Positions 44,077 through 53,808 of a stretch of DNA of 64,000 nt are shown here, one piece after another (position 1 is the first letter of the stretch; every line of letters begins with the position of its first letter). This stretch comes from an uncultured Alistipes sp. (lineage in GTDB: Bacteria; Bacteroidota; Bacteroidia; Bacteroidales; Rikenellaceae). The notes beneath the pieces were generated by a model. It worked only from the letters and a program-made list of their open reading frames with translations. It ran no database searches and was not told the origin of the DNA. A program made the translations under genes and the position numbers. Where the stretch lies: the NCBI RefSeq assembly GCF_910580175.1, contig NZ_CAJTXD010000005.1, positions 124,001-188,000 of the forward strand. The letters run 5' to 3'.

Positions 44077-46116
44077 ATGAAAATCATCCACATACCGTCG
44101 TTCCTGCTTTTCGCGGCCGTAGCCGTGTCGTGCAGCCACACGAAGCGCATCGACAACGGCGACCTGCATATCGAAATCGACGAAAGCATGCACTGGCGCG
44201 TGGCGTCGCAGGCCGAAACCCAAGGCCCGCTTTCGGGCGCATTCATGCCCCAAGGCGTCGTCACGGCCGACGAAGCCGTGCTGGCCGACTTCCGGATCGT
44301 GAGGAAGCAGACCGCAGGCCAAAGCCACGAACTGACCGGCATCTGCGAGACCGACGACATCCGCGTGGAAAAACGGTTGCGCATCACGGTCGACCCCGGC
44401 TTTCCCGACATGGCGCTCGTGGAAACGCGCTATGTGAACCAAGGGCGCCCGCTGACGATCCGCTCGGTCACGCAAAACGACTTCGCCGTAGAGAGCGACT
44501 CGCTCGTCTGGTCGTTCCAGCCCTCCTCGACCTCGGCCCGTCAAGACTGGATACTCCCCGTCCGCCCGGGTTTCGAACAACAGAACTACCTGGGGATGAA
44601 CAACTCCGACTACGGGGGCGGCATCCCGATGGTGACCCTTTGGCGCCGCGACTGCGGCATCAGTGCGGGACTTCGCGAACGGACGCTGCAAATGATCTCG
44701 ATGCCCGTAGCGTGGCCCGAACAGAGCACCCGGCCGACGGCAGGCCTGCGCCGCGACTTCAAGGAAGGGCTGCCGTTCGGCACCGGTGACACGCTGAAGC
44801 TCGACCGCTCGTTCGTGGCGGTGCATCGGGGCGACTTCTATGCTCCGCTCCGGCAATTCAGCCGCTACATGCAACAACACGAGGGCTTCCGTCCGGCCGA
44901 ATCCGAACCCGGAGCTTTCGAACCGGTGTGGTGCGCCTGGGGCTACGAACGCATGTTTACCCTCGACGAAGTGATCGGCACGCTGCCCAAAGCGGCCCAA
45001 CTGGGCTTCAAATGGGTCGACGTCGACGACGGATTCCAGATCGCCGAGGGCGACTGGGAACCCAACGCCCGCTTTCCGGGCGGCGACCGCGACATGCGCC
45101 GCCTGACCGACGCCATCCATGCCCACGGTCTGAAAGCCAAGCTCTGGTGGGCGCCTCTGGCGGCCGATCCAGGCACGCGCATCCTGCGCGAACACCCCGA
45201 AATGCAGCTCATTACCGAAGAGGGAACGCCGGAGTTCATCACTTGGTGGGACAGCTACTACCTCTCGCCCGTCAATCCGTCGACCGCACACTACACGGCC
45301 GGGCTGGTCGACCGCTTCATCGACAAATGGAATTTCGACGGGCTGAAACTCGACGGGCAGCATCTGAACTGTTGCATGCCCGACCACAACCCGCACAGCG
45401 GACTGACGCACCCTGACGTGGCGGTGGAGCAGTTCCCTACCTTCTTCAAAGCCATCTTCGAACGGGCGCGGGCACTCAAACCCGACGCGGTAATCCAGCT
45501 CTGCCCCTGCGGCTGCGCCATGAACTTCTTCAACCTGCCCTACATGAACCAGGCCGTAGCCTCCGACCCCACATCGAGCTGGCAAATCCGCCTCAAAGGC
45601 AAAGTCTACAAGGCCATCGCTCCGCAGCTGGCCTACTATGCCGACCATGTGGAACTGAGCGACGGCGGCATCGACTTCCCCTCCCAGCTGGGCATCGGCG
45701 GTGTGGTCGGCTCGAAATTCACGTGGCCGCGCAACAACCCCCACGTGAAAGCCGACTACCGGCTGACTCCGGACAAGGAGAAACTCTACAGCAAGTGGCT
45801 GACCCTCTACAACGAAAAGATGCTCTCCACGGGCGACTACCTCAACCTCTACGACATCGCGTGGGACAAGCCCGAGACGCACGTCATCGGCAAGGAGGGC
45901 CGCATCTACTACGCATTCTACGCCGAGAACTGGAGCGGCGGCGAGATCGTCCTGCGCGGACTCGACCCGGCCTGCATCTACACCGTGACGGAATATGCGG
46001 CCGACGGGCGCACCTATACCGTGGAGGGCTGCCGCCCGACGATCGCCCCGGTCTTCGAAGGCAGCTACCTGATCGAAGTCGCCCCCGTACGAACCCCTGA
46101 AACCAACAACCACTAA
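44077..46116 (+). CDS. Clan GH-D-like glycoside hydrolase (alpha-galactosidase / alpha-N-acetylgalactosaminidase-like), lipoprotein
   Basis: 679 residues with lipobox Cys19 (AVAVSCSH). An N-terminal beta-sandwich (about 30-265) precedes a TIM barrel: WCAWGYERMF (about 285), FKWVDVDDGFQIAEGDWEPN (about 311), LKAKLWWAPLAAD (about 352) and FDGLKLDGQHLN (about 420-431), where Asp426 is the likely nucleophile. CPCGCAMNFFNLP may supply substrate contacts. A C-terminal beta domain ends the protein. This layout matches GH36-type alpha-galactosidases; alpha-GalNAc specificity is suggested by the operon's catabolic genes (inference). It sits directly upstream of susC. Confidence 0.78.
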   Translation: MKIIHIPSFLLFAAVAVSCSHTKRIDNGDLHIEIDESMHWRVASQAETQGPLSGAFMPQGVVTADEAVLADFRIVRKQTAGQSHELTGICETDDIRVEKRLRITVDPGFPDMALVETRYVNQGRPLTIRSVTQNDFAVESDSLVWSFQPSSTSARQDWILPVRPGFEQQNYLGMNNSDYGGGIPMVTLWRRDCGISAGLRERTLQMISMPVAWPEQSTRPTAGLRRDFKEGLPFGTGDTLKLDRSFVAVHRGDFYAPLRQFSRYMQQHEGFRPAESEPGAFEPVWCAWGYERMFTLDEVIGTLPKAAQLGFKWVDVDDGFQIAEGDWEPNARFPGGDRDMRRLTDAIHAHGLKAKLWWAPLAADPGTRILREHPEMQLITEEGTPEFITWWDSYYLSPVNPSTAHYTAGLVDRFIDKWNFDGLKLDGQHLNCCMPDHNPHSGLTHPDVAVEQFPTFFKAIFERARALKPDAVIQLCPCGCAMNFFNLPYMNQAVASDPTSSWQIRLKGKVYKAIAPQLAYYADHVELSDGGIDFPSQLGIGGVVGSKFTWPRNNPHVKADYRLTPDKEKLYSKWLTLYNEKMLSTGDYLNLYDIAWDKPETHVIGKEGRIYYAFYAENWSGGEIVLRGLDPACIYTVTEYAADGRTYTVEGCRPTIAPVFEGSYLIEVAPVRTPETNNH

Positions 46117-46129
46117 ACCCTAACTGCAC

Positions 46130-49120
46130 ATGAAACTACTAAACAAGACGCAAATCGCATGCGCCTGGCTGCTTTTGCAGACGGCGGGCGCTTTTGCCCA
46201 GACTCCGGTCGAGGGCACGGTCGTCGCGGCCGAAGACGGGCAGCCCCTGGTCGGCGTGACCGTGTTCGTCGAAAGCGACATGACGCGCGGCACCTCGACC
46301 GACGCCACAGGCCGCTACACGCTGGCGGCGAATCCCGACGAAGTGCTCGTCTTCAGCTTCATCGGCTGCGAGACGGCCCGGGAGAGCGTCAACAACCGCA
46401 CGGTAATCGACGTGAGGCTCCGCAGCCGGAGCAATCAACTCGACGACGTGGTGGTAATGGGCTACTCGACCCAGACCAAGGCCGAACTCTCCAGCTCGGT
46501 GGTAACGCTCAAGGGCGAGGAACTAACCGCCATCACAACGCCCGACGTAGGCAACATGCTGCAAGGCAAGGCCGCGGGCGTGCTGGTCTACAACACCTCG
46601 GGGCAACCCGGATCGGCCGCCACGATCCGCGTGCGCGGCACGGGTTCGATCTCGGCCGACTCCGACCCGCTCTATGTGGTCGACGGCATCATCGGCGGCT
46701 CGTTCAACCCCAACGACATCGAAACCCTCACGATACTCAAGGATGCCGGCGCCACGGCGCTCTACGGCTCGGAGGGCGCGGGAGGCGTGATCGTCATCAC
46801 GACCAAATCGGCCAAGCAGGGTCAGAAAACGACCGTCAACTTCAAACTCTCGGCCGGCATGAAGCAGGTGCTCCAGGGCCGGCTGAAGATGATGGACTCG
46901 CACGAACTCTATCAGACCCAGAAGTCGTTCATGCCCGAAGTGCTCTTCAACGCCCAGCGTCCCGAGTCGCTGCTCGGCCAAGACTTCGACTGGGTAGACG
47001 CCATCTTCCGCACGGGCGTGGTGCAGAACTACTACGCCTCGGTGGCCGGCAGCTCGGGCAAGACCAACTACTTCGTGAGCTTCGACCACTACAACGAAGA
47101 CGGCACGCTGGTCAACACCAACTACATCCGCAACACGGCGCGCGTGAACCTCTCGACCGAACTCCACCGCTCACTGAAGATGAACACGCGCATCGCCTAC
47201 ACCGACACGCGCGACAAAAGTGCCTCGACTTACCAGACGCTCGAATACGCCTACGGCCTGCTGCCCTGGGACAACCCCTACAACGCGGACGGATCGCCCA
47301 AAGACCTGTTGCACGACACCTCGCTGCCGTGGCTGTCGCAGAACCGCTACAACATCTTCTACAACGAAGACTTCAACTACGCCAAGTCGCACGGCGACAA
47401 CCTGACGGCCGACCTCCAATTCGTCTGGCAGATCGCCCCGTGGCTCTCGTTCACCACGTCGAACCGCTACGACACCTCACACTCGAAATACGTCGCCTAC
47501 AACGACCCGCGCACGTTCTCGGACACCGACGACCCGAAAGGCACGCTCTACCACAACCTGAGCAGCGGCTGGGGTCTCTCGACCTCCAACCTGCTGAAAG
47601 CCTACAAGAGCTTCGGCGACCACACGGTCAACGGACTGATCGGCTACGAATACGGCATCAACAAGCAGGAGTATACCCACACGACGGGCAAGAACATGCC
47701 GCAGGGCATGCCGTCGCTGGATGCGACGATCCCCTACGCCAACGGCGGCTACGACATCTGGGGCGAAGGCTATTCGCTTTTCGCACAGGCCCAGTACAGC
47801 TATGCCAACAAATACATCCTCACGGCTTCGTTCCGTGCCGACGCCAGCTCGAAATTCGCGCCCAAAAACCGCACGGGCTACTTCCCCTCGGTGTCGGGTT
47901 CGTGGGTCATCAGCCACGAAAACTGGCTCAAGGATAGCGACGCCGTGAAACTGCTGAAGCTGCGCGCCTCGTGGGGCCAGACAGGCAACTCGTCGATCGG
48001 CTCCTACATGTATCTCGACTCCTATACGCTGTCGAGCCAGTATCAGAACAACGTGGGCGCCGTGCCCGTGCGCAAGGCCAACCCCTATCTGGGCTGGGAG
48101 ACGGCCGACATGACCAGCGTGGGCGTGGATATCAACCTGTGGGATCGACTGGAAATCGCCGTCGACTTCTACAACATCGTCAACAAAGACCTGCTGCTCA
48201 ACGTTCCCACAGCTCCGAACACGGGATTCTTCGAATTCACCGACAACGCCGGCAAGGTGCGCAACCGCGGCTTCGAAATCGCGCTCAACACGACCAACAT
48301 CCGCCACAAGAACTTCGTGTGGAACACGACGTTCAACATCGGCGTGAATCGCAACAAAGTGCTCTCGACCCCCACCCCCGAAGGATTCATCCAATCCAAC
48401 ACGAGCGGCACGGTAACGCAGATCGTCATTCCGGGCGAGGACATATACAGCTGGTACATGCCCAAATGGCTGGGCGTCGACCCCTCGAACGGCGATCCCG
48501 TGTGGGAGAAGCTGCTGCGCGACGAGGAGGGCAACGTGATCGGCACCGCCCCCACAAACGTCTACAACGAAGCCGAGAAACAAATCGTGGGCAAGGCCAC
48601 GCCCAAATTCAGCGGCGGCTTTACCAACACGTTCCGCTTCTTCAACTTCACGCTCGACGTGGCCTGCAACTTCGTCTACGGCAACAAAATCTTCAACTAC
48701 GACCGCACGATCTACGACAACGATGGCGCTTTTACCAACTACAACATGATATCGTTCGACAACGGCCTGAAATGGAAGCGCTGGGAGAAAGAGGGCGACG
48801 CCGCCTCGCATCCGCGGGCCGTGTCGTTCGGCAACAAGAACTCCAACGCCGTCTCGTCGCGCTACCTGGAGGACGGCAGCTTCTTCCGCATCAAGAACAT
48901 CATGCTGGCCTACGACTTCCCCCGCAAGATCGTCAACAAAATGCACATGCAGGGGTTGCGGCTCTACTTCTCGACGGACAACGTGGCAACCTTCACGCGC
49001 TTCTCGGGCATGGATCCCGAAATCGACCTGCAAGGCACGCAATACACGCTGGCCGGCATGTACTCCTCGCCCTATCCGGTGGGACGCACCTACATGTTCG
49101 GCGTAGACCTCACTTTCTGA
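46130..49120 (+). CDS. SusC/RagA family TonB-dependent transporter (amino-sugar locus)
   Basis: 996 residues. Signal peptide to about 23 (GAFAQ), carboxypeptidase-like domain (VEGTVVAAEDGQPLVGVTVF), TonB-box region DDVVVMGYSTQTKAE (about 103), plug with GNMLQGKAAGVLVYNTSGQPG, PLYVVDGIIGG and TLTILKDAGATALYGSEGAGG. The barrel follows, ending YMFGVDLTF. Shorter than the pectin SusC (1084) and without its homopolymer tract. With the SusD 37 bases downstream it would import oligosaccharides generated at the surface. Confidence 0.95.
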   Translation: MKLLNKTQIACAWLLLQTAGAFAQTPVEGTVVAAEDGQPLVGVTVFVESDMTRGTSTDATGRYTLAANPDEVLVFSFIGCETARESVNNRTVIDVRLRSRSNQLDDVVVMGYSTQTKAELSSSVVTLKGEELTAITTPDVGNMLQGKAAGVLVYNTSGQPGSAATIRVRGTGSISADSDPLYVVDGIIGGSFNPNDIETLTILKDAGATALYGSEGAGGVIVITTKSAKQGQKTTVNFKLSAGMKQVLQGRLKMMDSHELYQTQKSFMPEVLFNAQRPESLLGQDFDWVDAIFRTGVVQNYYASVAGSSGKTNYFVSFDHYNEDGTLVNTNYIRNTARVNLSTELHRSLKMNTRIAYTDTRDKSASTYQTLEYAYGLLPWDNPYNADGSPKDLLHDTSLPWLSQNRYNIFYNEDFNYAKSHGDNLTADLQFVWQIAPWLSFTTSNRYDTSHSKYVAYNDPRTFSDTDDPKGTLYHNLSSGWGLSTSNLLKAYKSFGDHTVNGLIGYEYGINKQEYTHTTGKNMPQGMPSLDATIPYANGGYDIWGEGYSLFAQAQYSYANKYILTASFRADASSKFAPKNRTGYFPSVSGSWVISHENWLKDSDAVKLLKLRASWGQTGNSSIGSYMYLDSYTLSSQYQNNVGAVPVRKANPYLGWETADMTSVGVDINLWDRLEIAVDFYNIVNKDLLLNVPTAPNTGFFEFTDNAGKVRNRGFEIALNTTNIRHKNFVWNTTFNIGVNRNKVLSTPTPEGFIQSNTSGTVTQIVIPGEDIYSWYMPKWLGVDPSNGDPVWEKLLRDEEGNVIGTAPTNVYNEAEKQIVGKATPKFSGGFTNTFRFFNFTLDVACNFVYGNKIFNYDRTIYDNDGAFTNYNMISFDNGLKWKRWEKEGDAASHPRAVSFGNKNSNAVSSRYLEDGSFFRIKNIMLAYDFPRKIVNKMHMQGLRLYFSTDNVATFTRFSGMDPEIDLQGTQYTLAGMYSSPYPVGRTYMFGVDLTF

Positions 49121-49157
49121 TGCGCCGCGACAACACCAACCGTCAAAACACAAAACG

Positions 49158-50846
49158 ATGAAAAAGATAATCCCCATACTGCTCCTCCCGCTGCTGCTCA
49201 CGGCCTGCGAGCTGGACTACTACCCCACCAACGCCATGACTTCGGGTCAGCTGGCGGACAACCCGGCGTCGGCCGTATACAGCACTGACGGCAACTACTC
49301 GATGTTCAAGGATCATCTGGAGTACAAGGGCACCGTCTATACGGGCAACTCCTACATCCGCCACTTCTTCCAGATGTCCGAATTCCACGGCGACAACGTG
49401 ACGCTGTCCCACAAAACCGAAGACCCGCTCTACGACGAAATCTGCTACAGCGACCTGGTAACGGCCAATCCCAACGCCTACCTGTGGTGGTGCGCCTACC
49501 ACATCATCTACTCGGCCAACTCGATCATCGAGTCCCTGCCCGAGGGGCGCTCGCCGGTCTACGACCACATTCTGGGCGAAAACTACTTCATGCGCGCCAT
49601 CTGCCACCTCAACCTGGCGACGCTTTTCGCCAAGCCCTACTCGATGGGCCGCGACAACATGGGCGTGATCATTCACACGACCACCGAAGACAACGTCTCC
49701 GTGCGTGCGACCGTGGGCGCCGTCTACGACCAGGTGCGCGATGACCTGATCAAGGCCGCCGCACTGATGGCCGCGGACGAAAGCCGCGTAGTCAACCACG
49801 GCTACATTTCGCATGACGCCGCACTGGGGCTGTTGAGCCGCGTCTATCTCTATCGCGGCGAAAACGAACTGGTGATCGAAACGGTCAACGGCATGCTGAA
49901 CGGCGCGGCGGCGGCGAGCAAGCTCGATCCCGACTGCGAGGGCTATTTCGCCCATGCGCTCGCCTCGCCCGAAACGCTGTGGGCCGTAGCCCACACCCAG
50001 GGTACCGAAGACCCCGTGGGCCGCGAAACGATGGGATCGATGTTCTACACCCCCGATGAAAAGGGCGTGGGCGGCTGGGCCGAAATGTACTACTCCGATC
50101 CGCTCGTCAAGCTGTTCCAGCGCCATCCGGAAGACCGCCGCTACACGGGCTACTGCGAACAGCTCAAGCCCGACCCCGACGGCAAGCTGCAAGTACGCTG
50201 GGCCGTCGAGAGCCGGAACAACGACTCCTTCCGGCTCAACGAAATCCGCGACGTCGAGCAGACCGACGGCAACTACTGGTTCATGGACAACGACACGAAA
50301 TACAACATCACGGCGGAAAAAGACAACCGGGACACGAAATACTATATCACGTGGAACGGCGTGAAGACCGAGGTGTTCATCGACCGCAAGTGCTACACGT
50401 TCAACACCTGCCCCGCATTCATGTGCAAGAAGTTCACGGGCCAGGACGGCGTGGCGCTGCTCTGCTCGCCCGTGATGATCCGCTGGGCCGAGGTAATCCT
50501 CAACCGTGCCGAAGCCTACGCCAAAACGGGCAACGTCGCAGCGGCGCTCGCCGACGTGAACACCATCCGCGAACGTGCCGGACTGACGGGCGACGCACTC
50601 TACACCGAATCGAACATGCAGGATGCGGGGTATGCCGACGCACTCGACGTCGTGCTCGACGAACGCCGGCTGGAACTCTGCTTCGAGGGACACCGCGCAT
50701 TCGACCTCTTCCGCAACGGCCTGTCGATGGATCGTCGCTTCGCAGGCGTTCAGCCGTGGGAGGTAATCGACCACACCGACAACCGCATCCAATACCGCAT
50801 CCCCTACGACGAGATTTCGGTAAGCGGCATTCCGCAGAACAACTAA
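49158..50846 (+). CDS. SusD/RagB family glycan-binding lipoprotein (amino-sugar locus)
   Basis: 562 residues with lipobox Cys17 (LLLTACELDYYPTNAM). The TPR-rich SusD core has LWWCAYHIIYSANSIIESLPEG, FMRAICHLNLATLFAKPYS and AALGLLSRVYLYRGENEL. The C-terminal RagB domain contains MIRWAEVILNRAEAYAKTGN, TIRERAGLTG and ELCFEGHRAFDLFRNG, all standard. It ends YRIPYDEISVSGIPQNN, as many SusD proteins do. Partner of the preceding SusC. Confidence 0.93.
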   Translation: MKKIIPILLLPLLLTACELDYYPTNAMTSGQLADNPASAVYSTDGNYSMFKDHLEYKGTVYTGNSYIRHFFQMSEFHGDNVTLSHKTEDPLYDEICYSDLVTANPNAYLWWCAYHIIYSANSIIESLPEGRSPVYDHILGENYFMRAICHLNLATLFAKPYSMGRDNMGVIIHTTTEDNVSVRATVGAVYDQVRDDLIKAAALMAADESRVVNHGYISHDAALGLLSRVYLYRGENELVIETVNGMLNGAAAASKLDPDCEGYFAHALASPETLWAVAHTQGTEDPVGRETMGSMFYTPDEKGVGGWAEMYYSDPLVKLFQRHPEDRRYTGYCEQLKPDPDGKLQVRWAVESRNNDSFRLNEIRDVEQTDGNYWFMDNDTKYNITAEKDNRDTKYYITWNGVKTEVFIDRKCYTFNTCPAFMCKKFTGQDGVALLCSPVMIRWAEVILNRAEAYAKTGNVAAALADVNTIRERAGLTGDALYTESNMQDAGYADALDVVLDERRLELCFEGHRAFDLFRNGLSMDRRFAGVQPWEVIDHTDNRIQYRIPYDEISVSGIPQNN

Positions 50847-50866
50847 CCCGACAAAACGACACGACC

Positions 50867-52282
50867 ATGAAAAAGCATATCTTCAGATTCACGGCGCTTC
50901 TCTGCACGGCTCTTTTAGGCCTGACGGCGTGCACGATCGACGATCCCGTCGCCGGGCCGATCATCGGCGGCGACCAGCCCGACCCCGGGCCGGGGGAGGG
51001 TACTCCGTCGAACGCACAGATCGCGATCGACGGCGACTTCTCCGACTGGGCAGCGCTCGACAAGGCGGACATCTTCGAATTCACGGCACCGGCCGACGCC
51101 GCAACGCACGTCGCCCGCAAGATGATGGCCGCCTACAATCCGGACTACATCTACATCTATTTGGAGTACGACGGCACGGCCGACGTCGGCACGCTCGACC
51201 TCTACATGGATGCCGACGGAGCGATGGACGAAAACGGTTCCGCGACCACGGGCTTCGGTGGCTGGGATTTCGCCAACGACGGTTCCGACCTGCTCTTCGA
51301 AGCGCCCATCGGCTCGTTCGACCCCGAAGTATTCCAATATGCCGGCGGCCCGATGGCGAGCGAATGGGAGTGGACGACGATTCTTGAGCCGGGAGCAGGC
51401 GTAGTGAGCGGCTCGCAGGCCGTGACGCTGGAAAACGGCAACACGGCGGTCGAAATATCCATTTCGCGCAGCATTCCGGGCTTGGGCGACAAGTGTCTGA
51501 TCGGCGCCGTGTTCCAAAATTCCGACTGGACAACCGTGGGCTGGCTGCCCGTAGGCAGCGCCGTCGACGGTCAGAACGTCGTGGCCGAGAAACTGGCCAT
51601 CGACTTCACGCGACGCAACGACCAGGGCGGCGAAACCCCGACTCCTCCGCCGGCCGAAACGACGATTGTCGTCGACGGCGACCTGAGCGACTGGGACGGA
51701 ATCGCCGTGGAAAGCTCCCTGCCGGCCGATGCTGCCGATGCCTACCCCGGAGCCAAGCGCATGAAGGTCGCCTCCGACAAAGACTTCATCTACCTCTACG
51801 TGGAATACGACAACGCCTATCCGGCCGACAAACTGCGTCTGAACGTCTTCATGGACACCGACCTGGCAGTCGACTCCGACGGCCTCGCCACGACGGGTGC
51901 CGGCAGCTGGATATTCGCCAACGACGGCACGGAAATCTACATCTGCGGCTTGCTGTTCGATGGCAACGATGCCGTGCCGGGCTGGTCGTGGGCCGAAATA
52001 TTCATGTACTCGGGCACTCCGTTGGCCGCCCAGTGGGCATGGACATCAGTCGCGGCCGGCGGCTCGGGCGCCACGAACAGCTCGAAAGCCGTAGACCTGG
52101 GCAACGGCATCTCGGCCATCGAAGCCTCGATCGCCCGCGCGGCGATTCCCGGTCTGGGCGACCGGGCCAAGATCGGCATCTACCTCCAGAACGACTGGAC
52201 GGAGTGCGGCATCCTGCCGCAAGGCCCGGCAACCGACGAGGGATTCGGCGCCGCAGAAAAACTGACGATCGCCCTGCCGTAG
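50867..52282 (+). CDS. Surface glycan-binding lipoprotein with two CBM9-like repeats
   Basis: 471 residues. Lipobox Cys22 (LGLTACTIDD), a Pro/Gly/Asp-rich linker, then two tandem homologous domains at about 48-250 and 262-471. Each begins with (I/V)DGD(F/L)SDW, continues with an (Y)IY(I/L)Y(L/V)EYD strand, an MD(A/T)D...TTG(F/A)G(G/S)W segment and IPGLGD(K/R) near its end. DGxxSDW openings and this beta-sandwich pattern are typical of CBM9/DOMON-like carbohydrate modules. Position after susD fits a SusE/F-like role. The ATG at 50867 is the start of the lipoprotein signal; upstream in-frame sequence belongs to another gene's shadow frame. Confidence 0.8.
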   Translation: MKKHIFRFTALLCTALLGLTACTIDDPVAGPIIGGDQPDPGPGEGTPSNAQIAIDGDFSDWAALDKADIFEFTAPADAATHVARKMMAAYNPDYIYIYLEYDGTADVGTLDLYMDADGAMDENGSATTGFGGWDFANDGSDLLFEAPIGSFDPEVFQYAGGPMASEWEWTTILEPGAGVVSGSQAVTLENGNTAVEISISRSIPGLGDKCLIGAVFQNSDWTTVGWLPVGSAVDGQNVVAEKLAIDFTRRNDQGGETPTPPPAETTIVVDGDLSDWDGIAVESSLPADAADAYPGAKRMKVASDKDFIYLYVEYDNAYPADKLRLNVFMDTDLAVDSDGLATTGAGSWIFANDGTEIYICGLLFDGNDAVPGWSWAEIFMYSGTPLAAQWAWTSVAAGGSGATNSSKAVDLGNGISAIEASIARAAIPGLGDRAKIGIYLQNDWTECGILPQGPATDEGFGAAEKLTIALP

Positions 52283-52299
52283 CGACAAACAAAAGACCC

Positions 52300-52336
52300 G
52301 ATACCGGCACCGAACGCTTCGATGCCGGTATCTTTT
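52300..52336 (+). terminator. Terminator-like hairpin inside the operon
   Basis: Perfect 10-base stem GATACCGGCA (52300-52309) / TGCCGGTATC (52323-52332) with a 13-base loop and TTTT after it, flanked by AAAAGA on the 5' side. It fills the only gap of more than 40 bases in the operon and could partially terminate transcription after the surface-binding gene. Confidence 0.7.
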
Positions 52337-52356
52337 CACAAAAAACCCGACGACCT

Positions 52357-53796
52357 ATGACTTGCAAGAAAACCCGGCTACTCCTGGCGCTGCTCCTGGC
52401 AGCGGCGATGCCCGTCGTCAACGGCTGCTCCGACGACGATCCGGCGAAAAACGGCGCACAGCCCGGCACCGACCCCACCGACACGCTGGCCCGAACAACC
52501 TACGAAGAACTCGGCACCGCCTTTCCCAATCCGGAACGAGGATTCTACTACCCCTACGCCTACCATTTCGAAGACGGGCAGATTCCGGCCGCCCTCACGG
52601 CGGGCGCCCTGACCGTCAACCGCACGGTCAACCGCACGCTCGTGCTGACGGAGTATTTCCTGCGCGACTTCATCGACAAACCGATCTCCGACCAGGCGCT
52701 GGCGCTCATCCGCACCAACATGGAGACCCTGCGCGCGGGCGGCTGCAAATGCGTGCTGCGCTTCGCCTACTGCAACTCCGACGCCGAGAGCGCCAAACCC
52801 TGGGATGCCGAGGAAGAAATCGTCATGCAGCACATCGCACAGCTCAAGCCCCTGTTCCGCCAATACGGCGACGTGATCTACGTGCTGCAAGCCGGATTCG
52901 TGGGCGTATGGGGCGAATGGTACTACACCGACCACTTCAACTTCCAACCTGCGACGGCCGAAGATTTCCTGCCCCGCCGCCGGGTAATGGAAGCCCTGCT
53001 GGAGGCCATGCCCGACGACCGCACGGTCGCCATCCGCACGCCGCAGGCCCTGATGATGTGCTTCGGCCTGACGGGCGCCGACTCGATCACCCGCGCCACG
53101 GCGCACGACGGCTCGATCCGCTCGCGCATCGCCGGCCACAACGACTGCTTCCTGGCCAGCGGCAACGACGTGGGTACGTTCGGCAACAAGACCCAGCGCG
53201 AAATGTGGATGAACGACTCGCAATACACCCCCATGGGCGGCGAAACATGCGGCGTGTCGACGTTCTGCTCCTGCTCCAACTCGCTCTCCGACATGGAGAA
53301 ATACCACTGGTCGTATCTGAACATCAGCTACCACCAGGGGGTCATCAAAGGCTGGCACGACAACAAATGCTTCGACGAGATCGAACAGCGGCTGGGCTAC
53401 CGGCTCGTGCTGACCGATGGCGAATTCACCCTGCATCCGGAAGCCGGAGCACCCTTCAAAGCCGTCGTCCGGCTGAAGAACACAGGATTCGCAGCGCCGA
53501 TCAACCCGCGCGGCGCCGAACTGGTCTTCGTGGCCGACGAAACGGGCAAGGCGGTGCACACCGTGGCGCTGCCCGACGATCCGCGCCGGTGGTTCGGCGG
53601 CGGCACCTATGTCGTGACGGCCGAATTTACCGCCCCGGCATTGGAGAGCGGCAAAAGCTACACGCTCTGCCTCAACCTGCCCGACGGCGCCGAGACGCTG
53701 CGTTCGAACCCGCATTTCTCGATCCGCACGGCCAATGCCGAGACGTGGAACGCTGCGCTGGGCATGAACCGTCTCTACACCTTTACCGCCCGATAA
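52357..53796 (+). CDS. DUF4874/DUF4832 lipoprotein, possible glycoside hydrolase
   Basis: 479 residues. Lipobox Cys24 (PVVNGCSDDD). N-terminal DUF4874 region opens with FPNPERGFYYPYAYHFE (about 55) and contains RFAYCNSDAESAKPWDAE and YVLQAGFVGVWGEWYYTDHF (about 180-200), which looks like the acidic strand end of a TIM barrel. The DUF4832 part contains RTPQALMMCFG, HNDCFLASGNDVGTFG and HWSYLNISYHQGVIKGW. A final beta-sandwich (FKAVVRLKNTGFAAPINP) completes it. No established activity is known to me; Glu/Asp placement makes a hydrolase plausible. Confidence 0.75.
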   Translation: MTCKKTRLLLALLLAAAMPVVNGCSDDDPAKNGAQPGTDPTDTLARTTYEELGTAFPNPERGFYYPYAYHFEDGQIPAALTAGALTVNRTVNRTLVLTEYFLRDFIDKPISDQALALIRTNMETLRAGGCKCVLRFAYCNSDAESAKPWDAEEEIVMQHIAQLKPLFRQYGDVIYVLQAGFVGVWGEWYYTDHFNFQPATAEDFLPRRRVMEALLEAMPDDRTVAIRTPQALMMCFGLTGADSITRATAHDGSIRSRIAGHNDCFLASGNDVGTFGNKTQREMWMNDSQYTPMGGETCGVSTFCSCSNSLSDMEKYHWSYLNISYHQGVIKGWHDNKCFDEIEQRLGYRLVLTDGEFTLHPEAGAPFKAVVRLKNTGFAAPINPRGAELVFVADETGKAVHTVALPDDPRRWFGGGTYVVTAEFTAPALESGKSYTLCLNLPDGAETLRSNPHFSIRTANAETWNAALGMNRLYTFTAR

Positions 53797-53808
53797 CCCC
53801 TTGCCGCC

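Noticed and set aside
44056..46113. Open frame of 685 codons antisense to the GH-D-like gene
   Set aside because: Exactly mirrors the real gene with all its catalytic motifs; compositional shadow.
46159..47937. Long frame within susC of the amino-sugar locus, same strand
   Set aside because: Arg/His/Gln-rich out-of-frame translation of susC with no independent start signal.
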